A stretch of 64,000 nt of DNA from Pseudomonas putida (lineage in GTDB: Bacteria; Pseudomonadota; Gammaproteobacteria; Pseudomonadales; Pseudomonadaceae), in contig NZ_MINI01000028.1 in the NCBI RefSeq assembly GCF_002906855.1, positions 2,108,001 through 2,172,000 on the forward strand, read 5' to 3'. The notes beneath the pieces were generated by a model. The model saw only the letters and a program-made list of their open reading frames with translations, was not told the DNA's origin and did no database searches. A program made the translations under genes and the position numbers. Positions 9,315-18,445 of the stretch are shown here, in pieces; the stretch's first letter is position 1; every line of letters starts with the position of its first letter.

Positions 9315-9378
9315 GATGGTTATCTCTTTTGGCAAGGTAGGGGAGGCGGCCGCTCAGGGTGGCCGCGCGTGAGCACCT

Positions 9379-9759
9379 TCAGCGAGCGCAATGCTCCTGA
9401 CGGCGAATGTTGCCTATCTGGCGCAGGCTCAGGCCGTACTTGTTCGCCAGCAGGCTGCGTGACAAACCGTCGGCGCTTTCTTTCTGGATTTGCAGGTTGC
9501 GCAATTGCCTCAGGAAATGGTCGGCCTTGGGAATTTCCAGAGCGACACCGGCGAAGCGCTTGATCAAGGCGTCGAGGGCGTCGGCTGGGAGTACGTCGGC
9601 GAGCTTGGTGCGCGTTCGGTGCTTGGGAATGTACTTGGGCCTGCCGCCGTAGGCGCAAGTCAGCTGGTAGGCGTTTTCAAGGCCGATGCATTCGATCAGG
9701 GCCTGCAACGAATGCGGTAACTGGCCGATGTCGATGGCTGTGAGATCTGGCAGTTCCAT
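9379..9759 (-). CDS. Mor-family transcription activator
   Basis: A 126-residue protein. The N-terminal helical part (about 1-35) is followed by the CAYGGRPKYIPKH segment (about 35-47), typical of the Mor/C activators of Mu-like phages. The C-terminal helix-turn-helix is at about 99-121 (LSRSLLANKYGLSLRQIGNIRR). I chose the ATG at 9759 because GAGGAAG lies 6 nt upstream; the longer frame adds 45 residues without homology. It sits directly upstream of the broken DUF2589-like gene, probably its former target or operon partner. No other phage genes are nearby. Confidence 0.75.
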   Translation of the reverse strand: MELPDLTAIDIGQLPHSLQALIECIGLENAYQLTCAYGGRPKYIPKHRTRTKLADVLPADALDALIKRFAGVALEIPKADHFLRQLRNLQIQKESADGLSRSLLANKYGLSLRQIGNIRRQEHCAR

Positions 9760-9992
9760 ATGAGACTTCCTCGCGGTGGGTGGAGCGCGATGCCTGTCGT
9801 TGGCATGGAGGAATTCTCGGTGAGCGACGAACGCTGTCGCTAGGCGCCAAGTGGGCTGGCAGTTGTAGTTTTGATGAGCAGGGCTTGCAGGCAACGATGC
9901 ATAGCGGTGTAGGAAGATGCCTCAGCGCTGCCGTACAGGCCCGATGTCACATAGGGTTGCATTGTCTACCGTGTCTGTAAGTGCCACCCCCC

Positions 9993-10451
9993 TTACTTGC
10001 ATGGATAGCTGTTCATCAGGCTTGCACTGCCGAGGTAGGCATGGGCTTTATCGGCCTGCTCCTGCGGCAAGGTGCGCCAGTCGATGATCAGGCAAAGGCT
10101 GTTCAAGGGTTGACCATCGAGCTGGCCGATGATCCTGCCGGGGAAAGTCCGCCGATAGCGTGCGAAGGTGCGCTTCACGGTTTCTACCTGATCCGCTTGC
10201 ACCAGCGTCTGACGAGCCAAGTCCGGTAGCAGCGGCTGGGGGATCGTGAAGTGGGCTTTCCCGGATGTGACTTGCAGGTGCCCTGCAGCACGGGTTCTTT
10301 GCCAAAGTTGTTGCCATTGGCTGCTGCCTGCGTGAGTCGCCAGCTGGCTACCTAGCTTGAGCAATTGTTCAGGCGAGGCCTGACCGGTGTCCAGGGCATG
10401 AATGGGAAAAGAGGGTGTGAGGAGCATGATGAACAGCGCGAAATTGCGCAT
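9993..10451 (-). CDS. hypothetical exported protein
   Basis: A 152-residue protein with a classical signal peptide (MRNFALFIMLLTPSFPIHALD, cleavage near residue 19-20). The mature part is soluble and mixed alpha/beta, with a C-terminal segment GQLDGQPLNSLCLIIDWRTL and two cysteines (in LCLI and at the end, SYPCK) that could form a disulfide. I do not recognise the family. The ribosome binding site GGAGG is 4 nt from the ATG and directly follows a hairpin (10462-10484). No obvious operon partner. Confidence 0.65.
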   Translation of the reverse strand: MRNFALFIMLLTPSFPIHALDTGQASPEQLLKLGSQLATHAGSSQWQQLWQRTRAAGHLQVTSGKAHFTIPQPLLPDLARQTLVQADQVETVKRTFARYRRTFPGRIIGQLDGQPLNSLCLIIDWRTLPQEQADKAHAYLGSASLMNSYPCK

Positions 10452-10461
10452 GGTGCCTCCA

Positions 10462-10484
10462 GCATGGATTGGGGAAATCCATGC
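10462..10484 (-). promoter_or_regulatory. hairpin abutting the ribosome binding site of the exported protein gene
   Basis: GCATGGATT and AATCCATGC form a perfect 9-bp stem with a 5-nt loop. On the minus strand it ends one base before the GGAGG at 10460-10456. The position suggests an RNA element affecting initiation, but chance cannot be excluded. Confidence 0.35.
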
Positions 10485-10599
10485 TTTCAGGCTTGGCTCG
10501 CCACGCTAAGCAGGAAATACAGCGCTGCAAGCCATGGCCGTTGTATCATTGCGCCTGCTCATTGCGAGCCAAATGCCCCCGATGTTGAAGGAATTTTCG

Positions 10600-10788
10600 A
10601 TGACACACGTGCAGCGCCTCAAATACTCGCTTCTGATCATCCTGGTGGTGCTGGGCCTCATGCTGGGCCTGTCGCATCTGCAGAAGCAAGGCACGATCAG
10701 TGAGCAGACCTTCCAGATGCTGGCCATTGCCATTGCGGTGGTCGTGGTGGTGATCAACGGGATTCTGCGGCGCAAGGTCAAGCCCTGA
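10600..10788 (+). CDS. small two-helix membrane protein
   Basis: A 62-residue protein starting MTHVQRLKYS. Two hydrophobic segments (about residues 11-26, LLIILVVLGLMLGLSH, and 39-54, MLAIAIAVVVVVINGI) are joined by a short polar loop, and the C-terminus is basic (LRRKVKP). I chose the ATG at 10600 because AAGGAA lies 6 nt upstream. The family is unknown to me. It is convergent with the Fur-fold gene downstream. Confidence 0.6.
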   Translation: MTHVQRLKYSLLIILVVLGLMLGLSHLQKQGTISEQTFQMLAIAIAVVVVVINGILRRKVKP

Positions 10789-10822
10789 CGCCTGCCGGCC
10801 GGCCACGCCAGGCGGCCTTCAG

Positions 10823-11197
10823 TCAGCGCGGCAACGGCTGCTCGAGCACGGCGCGTGCTTCTGGCTTGAGGCTGTAACACTTGTCGCTGCCAAGGCTGAT
10901 CACACCCTCCGTACACAGCCGCTTGAGCACCTCGCGTACGCTCAGGAACGACAGCGGTATGTCCAGTTGTTCCAGCTGCGCATGTACGCCGCGTACGCCA
11001 ATGCTGCGCCCGGTGCGGTCTGCGCTGTACAGCGCATCGATCACCTTCAGGCGAATAAGGCTGGTGCGCAGGCCGTATCCGCGCAGCAGTTCGCGAATCT
11101 GCACGTTGCCGGCACGCTCGTCCACGCAAGCGGCCGCTCCGTCGGCTGCTTTGCCCGGGGCGCGCCCGGTCTGCACTGAGGGTTGCGGGTTGTACAT
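10823..11197 (-). CDS. Fur-family DNA-binding-domain protein without visible metal sites
   Basis: A 124-residue protein whose residues about 35-110 read as the winged helix of Fur (LLRGYGLRTSLIRLKVIDAL, then VRGVHAQLEQLDIPLSFLSVREVLKRLCTEGVI). It stops where Fur's dimerisation and metal-binding domain would begin: there is no HHxHxxCxxC motif and only isolated cysteines. AAGGAG precedes the ATG. It is divergent from pvdQ across 203 nt, so a role in controlling pvdQ or other iron genes is plausible but inferred. Confidence 0.7.
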   Translation of the reverse strand: MYNPQPSVQTGRAPGKAADGAAACVDERAGNVQIRELLRGYGLRTSLIRLKVIDALYSADRTGRSIGVRGVHAQLEQLDIPLSFLSVREVLKRLCTEGVISLGSDKCYSLKPEARAVLEQPLPR

Positions 11198-11339
11198 GTG
11201 AATGCTCCTTTTCGTGGACTGTCCCGAAATATGGGTGCCTCACTGATTAGGACGAATGAGAACGGCAAATCTGCAGCTTGCGCCTGAAAAAAGATTTCTG
11301 CCGGTTTTCCTTAAAGACGGTTCGCGGCGCGCGTGCGCG

Positions 11340-11363
11340 TAAAATTTTCATCCAGCCATTCGT
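11340..11363 (+). promoter_or_regulatory. iron-starvation (PvdS/PfrI-type) sigma box upstream of pvdQ
   Basis: TAAAA (11340-11344), 16 nt, then CGT (11361-11363). This matches the TAAAT-N16-CGT box recognised by the pyoverdine ECF sigma factors, with one mismatch. It ends 37 nt before the pvdQ start. pvdQ is a known member of this regulon in pseudomonads. Confidence 0.6.
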
Positions 11364-11400
11364 CTGATCGGGAATGACCCCCTGAATCCGAGGAGTGCCC

Positions 11401-13713
11401 GTGTTGCCAATTTCGCGTCCCTTGACCTGTGCCAGCTTGGCGGCTGCCCTGATCGCTTCCAGCGTAGCCGTGCAGGCGCGGGAACCCAGCGCTGATGCCA
11501 GTGCGCAGATCCGCCGTACCAGTTTTGGCGTGCCGCATATCGTCGCCAAGGACGAGCGTGGCCTGGGCTATGGCATTGGTTATGCCTATGCCCAGGACAA
11601 CCTGTGCCTGCTGGCCAACGAAGTGTTGACGGTCAACGGTGAGCGCTCGCGCTATTTCGGCGCCCAGGGCAAGACTGTCGAACAGCGCGATAACCTGGCC
11701 AGCGACCTGTTCTTTACCTGGCTCAACACGCCGGCGGCAGTCAGTGGCTTCATGCAGGCCCAGCCAACGCAGGTGCGTGAACTGCTGGAGGGGTATGCCA
11801 GCGGTTTCAACCGCGCCCTGGCCGAGCGACGCAGCCAAGGCCTGCCAGCGGAATGTGGCGATGGCCAGTGGGTACGCCCGATCACCAGCCAGGACCTGGT
11901 CAAACTGACCCGTCGCCTGTTGGCCGAAGGCGGTGTGGGCCAGTTCGCCGAAGCGCTGGCGGGCGCCCAGCCCCCCAAGCTGGCTGCCCAGCAAGCAGCC
12001 CCGGCCTTTGACGTGGCATTGGCCCAGCAGCAGCGCTTTGCCTCCGAGCGCGGCAGCAACGCCGTGGCCGTGGGGGCGCAGCGCTCGGCCAATGGCCGTG
12101 GCCTGCTGCTGGCCAACCCGCACTTCCCGTGGGTGGGAGGCATGCGTTTCTACCAGATGCAGCTGACCATTCCAGGCAAGCTGGATGTGATGGGGGCCGC
12201 CTTGCCTGGCCTGCCTGTGGTGAACATCGGCTTCAACCGCCACCTGGCCTGGACCCACACGGTGGACACCTCGAAGCACTTTACCCTGTATCGCCTGCAA
12301 CTGGACCCCAAGGACCCGACCCACTACCTGCAGGATGGCAAGTCGATCCCCATGGCACAGCAGGCCGTGAGCGTCACGGTCAAGGCCGCCGATGGCTCGC
12401 TCAGCCAGGTCGAGCGCCAGGTCTACAGCTCCAGTTTCGGGCCGGTGGTGCAGTGGCCCGGTCGACTGGATTGGGATACCCAGGCGGCCTATAGCCTGCG
12501 CGATGCCAACCTGGACAACACGCGTGTGCTGCAGCAGTGGTTCCGCATCAACCAAGCCGACAGCCTGGATGCCCTCAAGGGGGCCATCGAGCAATTGCAG
12601 GGCATCCCATGGGTCAACACCCTGGCGGTCGATGCCGCAGGCAAGGTGCTGTACCTGAACCAGTCCGTGGTGCCTTATGTCGATCAGCAACTGCTGAGCG
12701 AATGCAGCAACCCGGCGGCGCAAGGCTCTCTGGTGGTGCTTGACGGGTCGCGCAGCGCCTGCCAGTGGAAGGTCGATGCCCAGGCCGCACAGCCTGGTAT
12801 CTTCCCGGCGCGGATGCTGCCAAGCCTGGAGCGCAACGACTTCGTGCAGAATTCCAACGACCCGGCCTGGATGGCCAACCCGGCCCAGCCGTTGACCGGG
12901 TTCTCGCCCTTGATCAGTCGTAACGACCAGCCGCTGGGCATGCGCGGGCGTTTCGCCCTCGAGCGCCTGCAAGGCAACGCCAAGTTGGGCGTCGATGACC
13001 TGCAGCGCATGGTGCTGGATGACGACGTGTACCTGGCCAGCCTGGTGCTACCCGATCTGCTGCAGTGGTGCAAAGGGGCCGAGGCAGACCTGCAGGCCGT
13101 GTGCGCCAGCCTCGCCGAGTGGAATGGCAAGGCCGATCTGAACAGTGGTGTCGGCCTGGTGCATTTCCAGAACGTGGTCGATGCGATGGCCAAGCACCCG
13201 CAAAGCTGGCGCGTGGCCTTCGACCCGGCAGACCCGCAGCACACTCCGCGTGGCTTGGCGGTGGAGCAGGGGGCGGTACGCAAACTGTTGCGTGAGGCGG
13301 CCTTGGCGTCACTGCAGCAAGTGGCCAAGGCGGGCGTGGAGGAGGGCAGCCGTTGGGGGCAGATCCAGCAGGCCGCCGATGGCACGCCGGTGCCGGGCGG
13401 GCCGCAGCAGCTGGGGGTCTACAATGCGATGTTCAGCGTGCCGCACGGGCCGGGCAAGCGTCTGGTGGTCAGCGGTACCAGCTACCTGCAGGTGGTGAGT
13501 TTCACTGAAAATGGGCCACAGGCGCGTGGGCTGCTGGCGTTCTCGCAGTCCAGCGAAGCCGGCTCAGCGCACTTCAACGACCAGACCAAGGCATTTTCGG
13601 CCAAGCAGCTGGCAGCGCTGCCGTTCACCGAGGCGCAGATCAAGGCGGACCCGGCGTATCGTCAGTATGTGATTAGTGAGCGGGACAAAGGGGCCGTGGT
13701 CAGCCGGCCTTGA
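11401..13713 (+). CDS. pvdQ: PvdQ acylase (pyoverdine maturation / acyl-homoserine lactone acylase)
   Basis: A 770-residue periplasmic Ntn-hydrolase. The signal peptide is residues 1 to about 26 (ending SVAVQA). The alpha chain starts near IRRTSFGVPHIVAKD. Self-cleavage occurs before the nucleophile Ser219 in ERGSNAVAVG. The large beta chain contains NPHFPWVGGMRFYQ and the LAWTHTVD segment. PvdQ removes the myristoyl chain from acylated ferribactin and also hydrolyses long-chain acyl-homoserine lactones. I chose the GTG at 11401, preceded by GAGGAG; the GTG at 11395 would overlap that site. It lies far from any pyoverdine synthesis gene but has an iron-starvation box at 11340-11363. Confidence 0.9.
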   Translation: MLPISRPLTCASLAAALIASSVAVQAREPSADASAQIRRTSFGVPHIVAKDERGLGYGIGYAYAQDNLCLLANEVLTVNGERSRYFGAQGKTVEQRDNLASDLFFTWLNTPAAVSGFMQAQPTQVRELLEGYASGFNRALAERRSQGLPAECGDGQWVRPITSQDLVKLTRRLLAEGGVGQFAEALAGAQPPKLAAQQAAPAFDVALAQQQRFASERGSNAVAVGAQRSANGRGLLLANPHFPWVGGMRFYQMQLTIPGKLDVMGAALPGLPVVNIGFNRHLAWTHTVDTSKHFTLYRLQLDPKDPTHYLQDGKSIPMAQQAVSVTVKAADGSLSQVERQVYSSSFGPVVQWPGRLDWDTQAAYSLRDANLDNTRVLQQWFRINQADSLDALKGAIEQLQGIPWVNTLAVDAAGKVLYLNQSVVPYVDQQLLSECSNPAAQGSLVVLDGSRSACQWKVDAQAAQPGIFPARMLPSLERNDFVQNSNDPAWMANPAQPLTGFSPLISRNDQPLGMRGRFALERLQGNAKLGVDDLQRMVLDDDVYLASLVLPDLLQWCKGAEADLQAVCASLAEWNGKADLNSGVGLVHFQNVVDAMAKHPQSWRVAFDPADPQHTPRGLAVEQGAVRKLLREAALASLQQVAKAGVEEGSRWGQIQQAADGTPVPGGPQQLGVYNAMFSVPHGPGKRLVVSGTSYLQVVSFTENGPQARGLLAFSQSSEAGSAHFNDQTKAFSAKQLAALPFTEAQIKADPAYRQYVISERDKGAVVSRP

Positions 13714-13730
13714 AGCTTTAGCCTGCGACG

Positions 13731-13825
13731 GCCTCTTCGCGGGTAAACCCCTTCTCACAGGAATCTCACCGCCTGTAGCTTTGGTGCGGTACTTAATGTG
13801 GGAGCGGGTTTATCCGCGAAGAAGT
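13731..13825. repeat. imperfect REP pair (REPIN) between pvdQ and lpxH
   Basis: Two P. putida-type REP cores (CTCTTCGCGGGTAAACCCC near 13733 and GGGTTTATCCGCGAAGAAG ending at 13825) face each other across about 45 nt. The converging genes pvdQ and lpxH flank it, so it may also end transcription. Confidence 0.7.
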
Positions 13826-13837
13826 TGGCCTGGACGT

Positions 13838-14560
13838 TCAGGAGAACTCGAACGGTTCCAAGGCAAAGCCTTGCCCATCGACCTGCAGGGTCCAGCCCCT
13901 TCGGTCCCAGTCCCCCAGCACAATGCGCCGCGCCGGTTCGCCATCCACCACCAGCTTGTGAATCGCCGGCCGGTGGGTGTGGCCATGCACCAGCGTGCGC
14001 ACGCCGTGCGCCGCCATTACTTTCGGCACTTCTTCCGGCGTGACGTCGACAATCTCGGTAGCCTTCATGCGTGTCTGCGCACGGCTTTCGCTGCGCAGCT
14101 TGCGCGCCAGTTTCTGTCGGGTGGCCAGCGGCAGATGCCGGAGGATCCACAGGCTCACCGGGTTGCGCAGGTAGCGGCGCATCTTCATGTAGGCCAGGTC
14201 GCGGGTGCACAGGGTGTCGCCATGCATCAGCAGCACCTGTTCACCGCCCAGCTCGATCACGCTCGGGTCGGCCAGCAGCGTGCAGCCGGCGGCCTTGCAG
14301 AAATCCTGGCCTATCAGGAAGTCGCGGTTGCCATGCATCAGGTAGATCGCCGTGCCGCTGTCGCTGAGCTGGCGCAAGGCCTGGCAGATCGACTGCTGGA
14401 ACGGGGTCATGGCATCGTCACCGATCCATGCTTCGAAGAAGTCACCGAGGATGTACAACGCCTTGGCGTGACGGGCGCGGCCGTCGAGCAGATCAAGAAA
14501 CGCCCGGGTGATGTCCGGGCGTTCTTCTTGCAAATGCAGATCGGAGATCAGCAGGATCAC
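13838..14560 (-). CDS. lpxH: UDP-2,3-diacylglucosamine diphosphatase
   Basis: A 240-residue metallophosphoesterase that converts UDP-2,3-diacylglucosamine to lipid X in lipid A synthesis at the inner membrane. All metal-site blocks are visible: ISDLHL (5-10), [28 protein letters not shown] and GHTHRPAIH. The start is a GTG at 14560 that overlaps the ppiB stop (GTGA), so translation is coupled to ppiB. Length is normal. Confidence 0.95.
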   Translation of the reverse strand: MILLISDLHLQEERPDITRAFLDLLDGRARHAKALYILGDFFEAWIGDDAMTPFQQSICQALRQLSDSGTAIYLMHGNRDFLIGQDFCKAAGCTLLADPSVIELGGEQVLLMHGDTLCTRDLAYMKMRRYLRNPVSLWILRHLPLATRQKLARKLRSESRAQTRMKATEIVDVTPEEVPKVMAAHGVRTLVHGHTHRPAIHKLVVDGEPARRIVLGDWDRRGWTLQVDGQGFALEPFEFS

Positions 14561-15060
14561 TCAATGATCTCGGCTTTCTCGATGATCACGTCTTCCTTCG
14601 GCACGTCCTGGTGGCCAGACTTGGAGCCGGTGGAAACGCCCTTGATGGCGTCGACCACTTCACGACCTTCGATCACTTCGCCGAATACCGCGTAGCCCCA
14701 ACCCTGCACGTTCTTGCCGCTGTGGTTGAGGAAGTCGTTGTCGGCGACGTTGATGAAGAACTGCGCGGAAGCGGAGTGCGGCTCCATGGTGCGGGCCATG
14801 GCGATGCTGTACTTGTTGTTCTTCAGGCCGTTGTCGGCTTCGTTCTGAATGCTGGCACGCTTGTCACGTTTTTCATTCATGCCTGGCTCGAAACCGCCGC
14901 CCTGGATCATGAAGTTGTTGATCACACGGTGGAACACGGTGTTGCTGTAGTGGCCGGCTTTGACGTATTCGATGAAGTTGGCCACGGTAATCGGGGCTTT
15001 TTCAGCGTTCAGTTCAATGACGATGTCGCCGTGGTTGGTGGTCAGTTTGACTTTGGACAT
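14557..15060 (-). CDS. ppiB: peptidyl-prolyl cis-trans isomerase B (cyclophilin)
   Basis: A 167-residue cytoplasmic cyclophilin that catalyses proline isomerisation. Signatures are [22 protein letters not shown] at the start, then [19 protein letters not shown] (the active-site Arg and the FxxxQGGG motif) and [17 protein letters not shown] chose the ATG at 15060, where family homology begins; an upstream in-frame extension of 34 codons lacks homology. It is first in the ppiB-lpxH pair and divergent from glnS. Confidence 0.95.
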   Translation of the reverse strand: MSKVKLTTNHGDIVIELNAEKAPITVANFIEYVKAGHYSNTVFHRVINNFMIQGGGFEPGMNEKRDKRASIQNEADNGLKNNKYSIAMARTMEPHSASAQFFINVADNDFLNHSGKNVQGWGYAVFGEVIEGREVVDAIKGVSTGSKSGHQDVPKEDVIIEKAEIIE

Positions 15061-15308
15061 GCTGAAATTCGCTCTTTCAAGGCATACGGGAATAGGTTGC
15101 GCAGGGCGCGTGTAGTCACCTGACGCAGGATCGGGCAACCGCGACACATGTTCATGGCACATGCTGCACGGCGATCATTTTGCACGGATCGCGATAAAAC
15201 GCGCCAGTTTGTCGGTGCCCGGCTGTCAGCAGCTTGACTGCTTCGGCTATGATAGGCCCTTTGATTCAATCGGCCTACCCAGGCCGGACACGTGCATTCA
15301 AGGATCCT

Positions 15309-17012
15309 ATGAGCAAGCCCACTGCCGACAACGCGCCCAACGCCGCTGCCAAAGGCGCCCCCGCTGTTCCTGCGAACTTCCTGCGGCCGATCATCCAGGC
15401 CGACCTGGACTCGGGCAAGCACAGCAGCATCGTCACCCGCTTTCCGCCGGAGCCAAACGGCTACCTGCACATCGGCCACGCCAAGTCGATCTGCGTCAAC
15501 TTCGGTCTGGCCAAAGAATTTGGCGGTGTCTGCCACCTGCGCTTCGACGACACCAACCCGGCCAAGGAAGACCAGGAATACATCGACGCCATCCAGAGCG
15601 ACGTCAAGTGGCTGGGCTTCGACTGGGCCGGCGAAGTGCGCTATGCCTCCAACTACTTCGACCAGCTGCACGACTGGGCCGTTGAACTGATCAAGCGTGG
15701 CAAGGCCTATGTCTGCGACCTGACCCCTGATCAGGCCAAGGAATACCGCGGCAGCCTGACCGAACCCGGCAAGAACAGCCCGTTCCGCGAGCGCGGCGTC
15801 GAGGAAAACCTCGACCTGTTCGCGCGCATGAAGGCCGGCGAGTTCAAGGACGGCGAACGGGTGCTGCGCGCCAAGATCGACATGGCCTCGCCGAACATGA
15901 ACCTGCGCGACCCGATCCTGTACCGCATCCGCCATGCCCATCACCACCAGACCGGTGACAAGTGGTGCATCTACCCTAACTACGACTTCACCCACGGGCA
16001 GTCCGACGCCATCGAAGGCATCACCCACTCGATCTGCACCCTCGAGTTCGAAGGCCACCGCCCGCTGTACGACTGGTTCCTCGACAACCTGCCGGTACCT
16101 GCGCACCCGCGCCAGTACGAGTTCAGCCGCCTGAACCTTAACTACACCATCACCTCCAAGCGCAAGCTCAAGCAGCTGGTCGATGAAAAACACGTCAGCG
16201 CCTGGGACGACCCGCGCATGTCGACCCTGTCGGGCTTCCGCCGTCGTGGCTACACCCCGGCGTCGATCCGCAACTTCTGCGAAATGATCGGCACCAACCG
16301 TTCCGACGGCGTGGTCGACATGTCGATGCTCGAGTTCAGCATCCGTGACGATCTCGACCGCACTGCACCACGCGCCATGTGCGTGCTGCGCCCGCTGAAG
16401 GTGGTCATCACCAACTATCCGGAAGGCCAGGTCGAGCAGCTTGAACTGCCGCGCCACCCGAAGGAAGACATGGGCGTGCGCGTGCTGCCGTTTGCCCGCG
16501 AGCTGTATATCGACCGCGACGACTTCATGGAAGAGCCGCCGAAGGGCTACAAGCGCCTGGAGCCAGCCGGTGAAGTGCGCCTGCGCGGCAGCTACGTGAT
16601 CCGCGCCGACGAGGCAATCAAGGACGCTGACGGCAACATCGTCGAGCTGCGCTGCTCGTACGACCCGGACACTCTGGGCAAGAACCCGGAAGGCCGCAAG
16701 GTCAAAGGCGTGATCCACTGGGTGCCCGCTGAAGGCAGCGTCGAGTGCGAAGTACGCCTGTACGACCGCCTGTTCCGCTCCGCCAATCCGGAGAAGACCG
16801 AAGATGGCGGCAGCTTCCTCGACAACATCAACCCGGATTCGCTGCAAGTGCTGACTGGCTGCCGCGCTGAGCCGTCGCTGGGCCAGGCGCAGCCTGAGGA
16901 CCGCTTCCAGTTCGAGCGCGAAGGCTACTTCTGCGCCGACCTCAAGGACAGCCAGCCGGGTCGTCCGGTGTTCAACCGCACCGTCACCCTGCGTGACTCC
17001 TGGGGCAGCTAA
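15309..17012 (+). CDS. glnS: glutaminyl-tRNA synthetase
   Basis: A 567-residue class I aminoacyl-tRNA synthetase that charges tRNA-Gln. The HIGH-type motif is in [21 protein letters not shown] and the KMSKS counterpart is TSKRKL. The glutamine-specific catalytic block [18 protein letters not shown] and the anticodon-binding beta-barrels in the C-terminal third are present. I chose the ATG at 15309; the frame is open 25 codons upstream without homology. A TATGAT -10-like hexamer lies at 15248-15253. cysS starts 9 nt after the stop, so the two synthetases form an operon. Confidence 0.97.
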   Translation: MSKPTADNAPNAAAKGAPAVPANFLRPIIQADLDSGKHSSIVTRFPPEPNGYLHIGHAKSICVNFGLAKEFGGVCHLRFDDTNPAKEDQEYIDAIQSDVKWLGFDWAGEVRYASNYFDQLHDWAVELIKRGKAYVCDLTPDQAKEYRGSLTEPGKNSPFRERGVEENLDLFARMKAGEFKDGERVLRAKIDMASPNMNLRDPILYRIRHAHHHQTGDKWCIYPNYDFTHGQSDAIEGITHSICTLEFEGHRPLYDWFLDNLPVPAHPRQYEFSRLNLNYTITSKRKLKQLVDEKHVSAWDDPRMSTLSGFRRRGYTPASIRNFCEMIGTNRSDGVVDMSMLEFSIRDDLDRTAPRAMCVLRPLKVVITNYPEGQVEQLELPRHPKEDMGVRVLPFARELYIDRDDFMEEPPKGYKRLEPAGEVRLRGSYVIRADEAIKDADGNIVELRCSYDPDTLGKNPEGRKVKGVIHWVPAEGSVECEVRLYDRLFRSANPEKTEDGGSFLDNINPDSLQVLTGCRAEPSLGQAQPEDRFQFEREGYFCADLKDSQPGRPVFNRTVTLRDSWGS

Positions 17013-17021
17013 GGAACCGCC

Positions 17022-18404
17022 GTGCTTACCATCTACAACACGCTGAGCAAGACCAAGGAAGCCTTCAAGCCGCTCGATGGCAACAAGGTGCGCATGTACG
17101 TGTGCGGCATGACCGTGTACGACTACTGCCACCTTGGCCACGGCCGCAGCATGGTGGCGTTTGACCTGGTGACCCGCTGGCTGCGTAAAAGCGGCTACGA
17201 CCTGACCTACGTGCGCAACATCACCGACATCGACGACAAGATCATCAACCGCGCCAACGAAAACGGCGAGGCGTTCGACGCCCTGACCGCGCGCATGATC
17301 GACGCGATGCACGAGGACGAGCGCCGTCTGAACATCCTCAAGCCGGACCTGGAACCGCGTGCCACCGACCATATCGCCGGCATGCACGCGATGATCCAGA
17401 CCCTGATCGACAAGGGCTATGCCTACGCACCGGGCAACGGCGACGTGTACTACCGGGTCGGCAAGTTCGTCGGCTACGGCAAGCTGTCGCGCAAGAAGAT
17501 CGAAGACCTGCGCATTGGTGCGCGCATCGAGGTCGACGAGGCCAAGCAGGACCCACTGGACTTCGTCCTGTGGAAGGGCGTCAAGCCGGGCGAGCCTTAC
17601 TGGGATTCGCCGTGGGGCCCTGGCCGCCCGGGCTGGCACATCGAGTGCTCGGTGATGTCCACCTGCTGCCTGGGCGAGAGTTTCGACATCCACGGTGGCG
17701 GCAGCGACCTGGAGTTCCCGCACCACGAGAACGAGATCGCCCAGAGCGAGGCAGCCACTGGCAAGCAGTACGCCAACAGCTGGATGCACTGCGGCATGAT
17801 CCGTATCAATGGCGAGAAGATGTCCAAGTCGTTGAACAACTTCTTCACCATCCGCGACGTGCTCGACAAGTACCACCCGGAGGTGGTGCGCTACCTGCTG
17901 GTGGCCAGCCACTACCGCAGCGCCATCAACTACTCCGAAGACAGCCTGCGCGATGCCAAGGGCGCCCTGGAACGCTTCTACCATGCACTGCGCGGCCTGC
18001 CGCGGGTTGCCGCCAAGGGTGGCGAAGCGTTCGTCGAGCGCTTCAGCGTGGCGATGAACGACGACTTCGGTACTCCGGAAGCGTGCGCCGTGCTGTTCGA
18101 CCTGGTGCGCGAGATCAACCGCCTGCGTGACAGCGATGTCGACGCAGCGGCTGGCCTGGCCGGTCGCCTGCGTGAGCTGGGTGATGTGCTGGGCGTGCTG
18201 CAGCTGGAGGCCGACGACTTCCTGCGTGCAGGGGCGGAAGGCAAGGTCGATGCGGCTGAGGTGGAGGCCTTGATCCAGGCGCGCCTGCAGGCACGTGCGG
18301 ACAAGAACTGGGCGGAATCCGACCGTATCCGTGACCAGATCACTGCCATGGGCGTGGTGCTGGAAGACAGCAAGGGTGCCACCACCTGGCGCCTGGCTGA
18401 CTGA
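17022..18404 (+). CDS. cysS: cysteinyl-tRNA synthetase
   Basis: A 460-residue class I synthetase that charges tRNA-Cys. The zinc-site Cys in YVCGMTVYD is followed by the HIGH variant CHLGHGRS. Other zinc ligands are in HIECSVM and [12 protein letters not shown], and the KMSKS loop is [10 protein letters not shown]. It starts at a GTG 9 nt after glnS. A strong terminator follows at 18414. Confidence 0.97.
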   Translation: MLTIYNTLSKTKEAFKPLDGNKVRMYVCGMTVYDYCHLGHGRSMVAFDLVTRWLRKSGYDLTYVRNITDIDDKIINRANENGEAFDALTARMIDAMHEDERRLNILKPDLEPRATDHIAGMHAMIQTLIDKGYAYAPGNGDVYYRVGKFVGYGKLSRKKIEDLRIGARIEVDEAKQDPLDFVLWKGVKPGEPYWDSPWGPGRPGWHIECSVMSTCCLGESFDIHGGGSDLEFPHHENEIAQSEAATGKQYANSWMHCGMIRINGEKMSKSLNNFFTIRDVLDKYHPEVVRYLLVASHYRSAINYSEDSLRDAKGALERFYHALRGLPRVAAKGGEAFVERFSVAMNDDFGTPEACAVLFDLVREINRLRDSDVDAAAGLAGRLRELGDVLGVLQLEADDFLRAGAEGKVDAAEVEALIQARLQARADKNWAESDRIRDQITAMGVVLEDSKGATTWRLAD

Positions 18405-18413
18405 TCGGTGTCA

Positions 18414-18445
18414 TTGGGGCCGCAAAGCGGCCCCAACTTTATTTG
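18414..18445 (+). terminator. intrinsic terminator of glnS-cysS
   Basis: TTGGGGCCGC and GCGGCCCCAA form a perfect 10-bp stem with an AAA loop (18414-18436), followed by CTTTATTT. It overlaps the last codons of the convergent kinase gene. Confidence 0.85.

Noticed and set aside
11311..12972. 553-codon open frame antisense to pvdQ
   Set aside because: Shadow of pvdQ; it also covers the pvdQ promoter region.
15042..17984. 980-codon open frame on the minus strand across glnS and cysS
   Set aside because: It is antisense to two certain synthetase genes and has low-complexity Val/Ala/Leu-rich composition with no domain. Such shadows are expected in GC-rich coding DNA.
18405..18438. tRNA cluster after cysS, as near the P. 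aeruginosa cysS gene
   Set aside because: Only 34 nt separate cysS from the kinase gene, and they are filled by a terminator.
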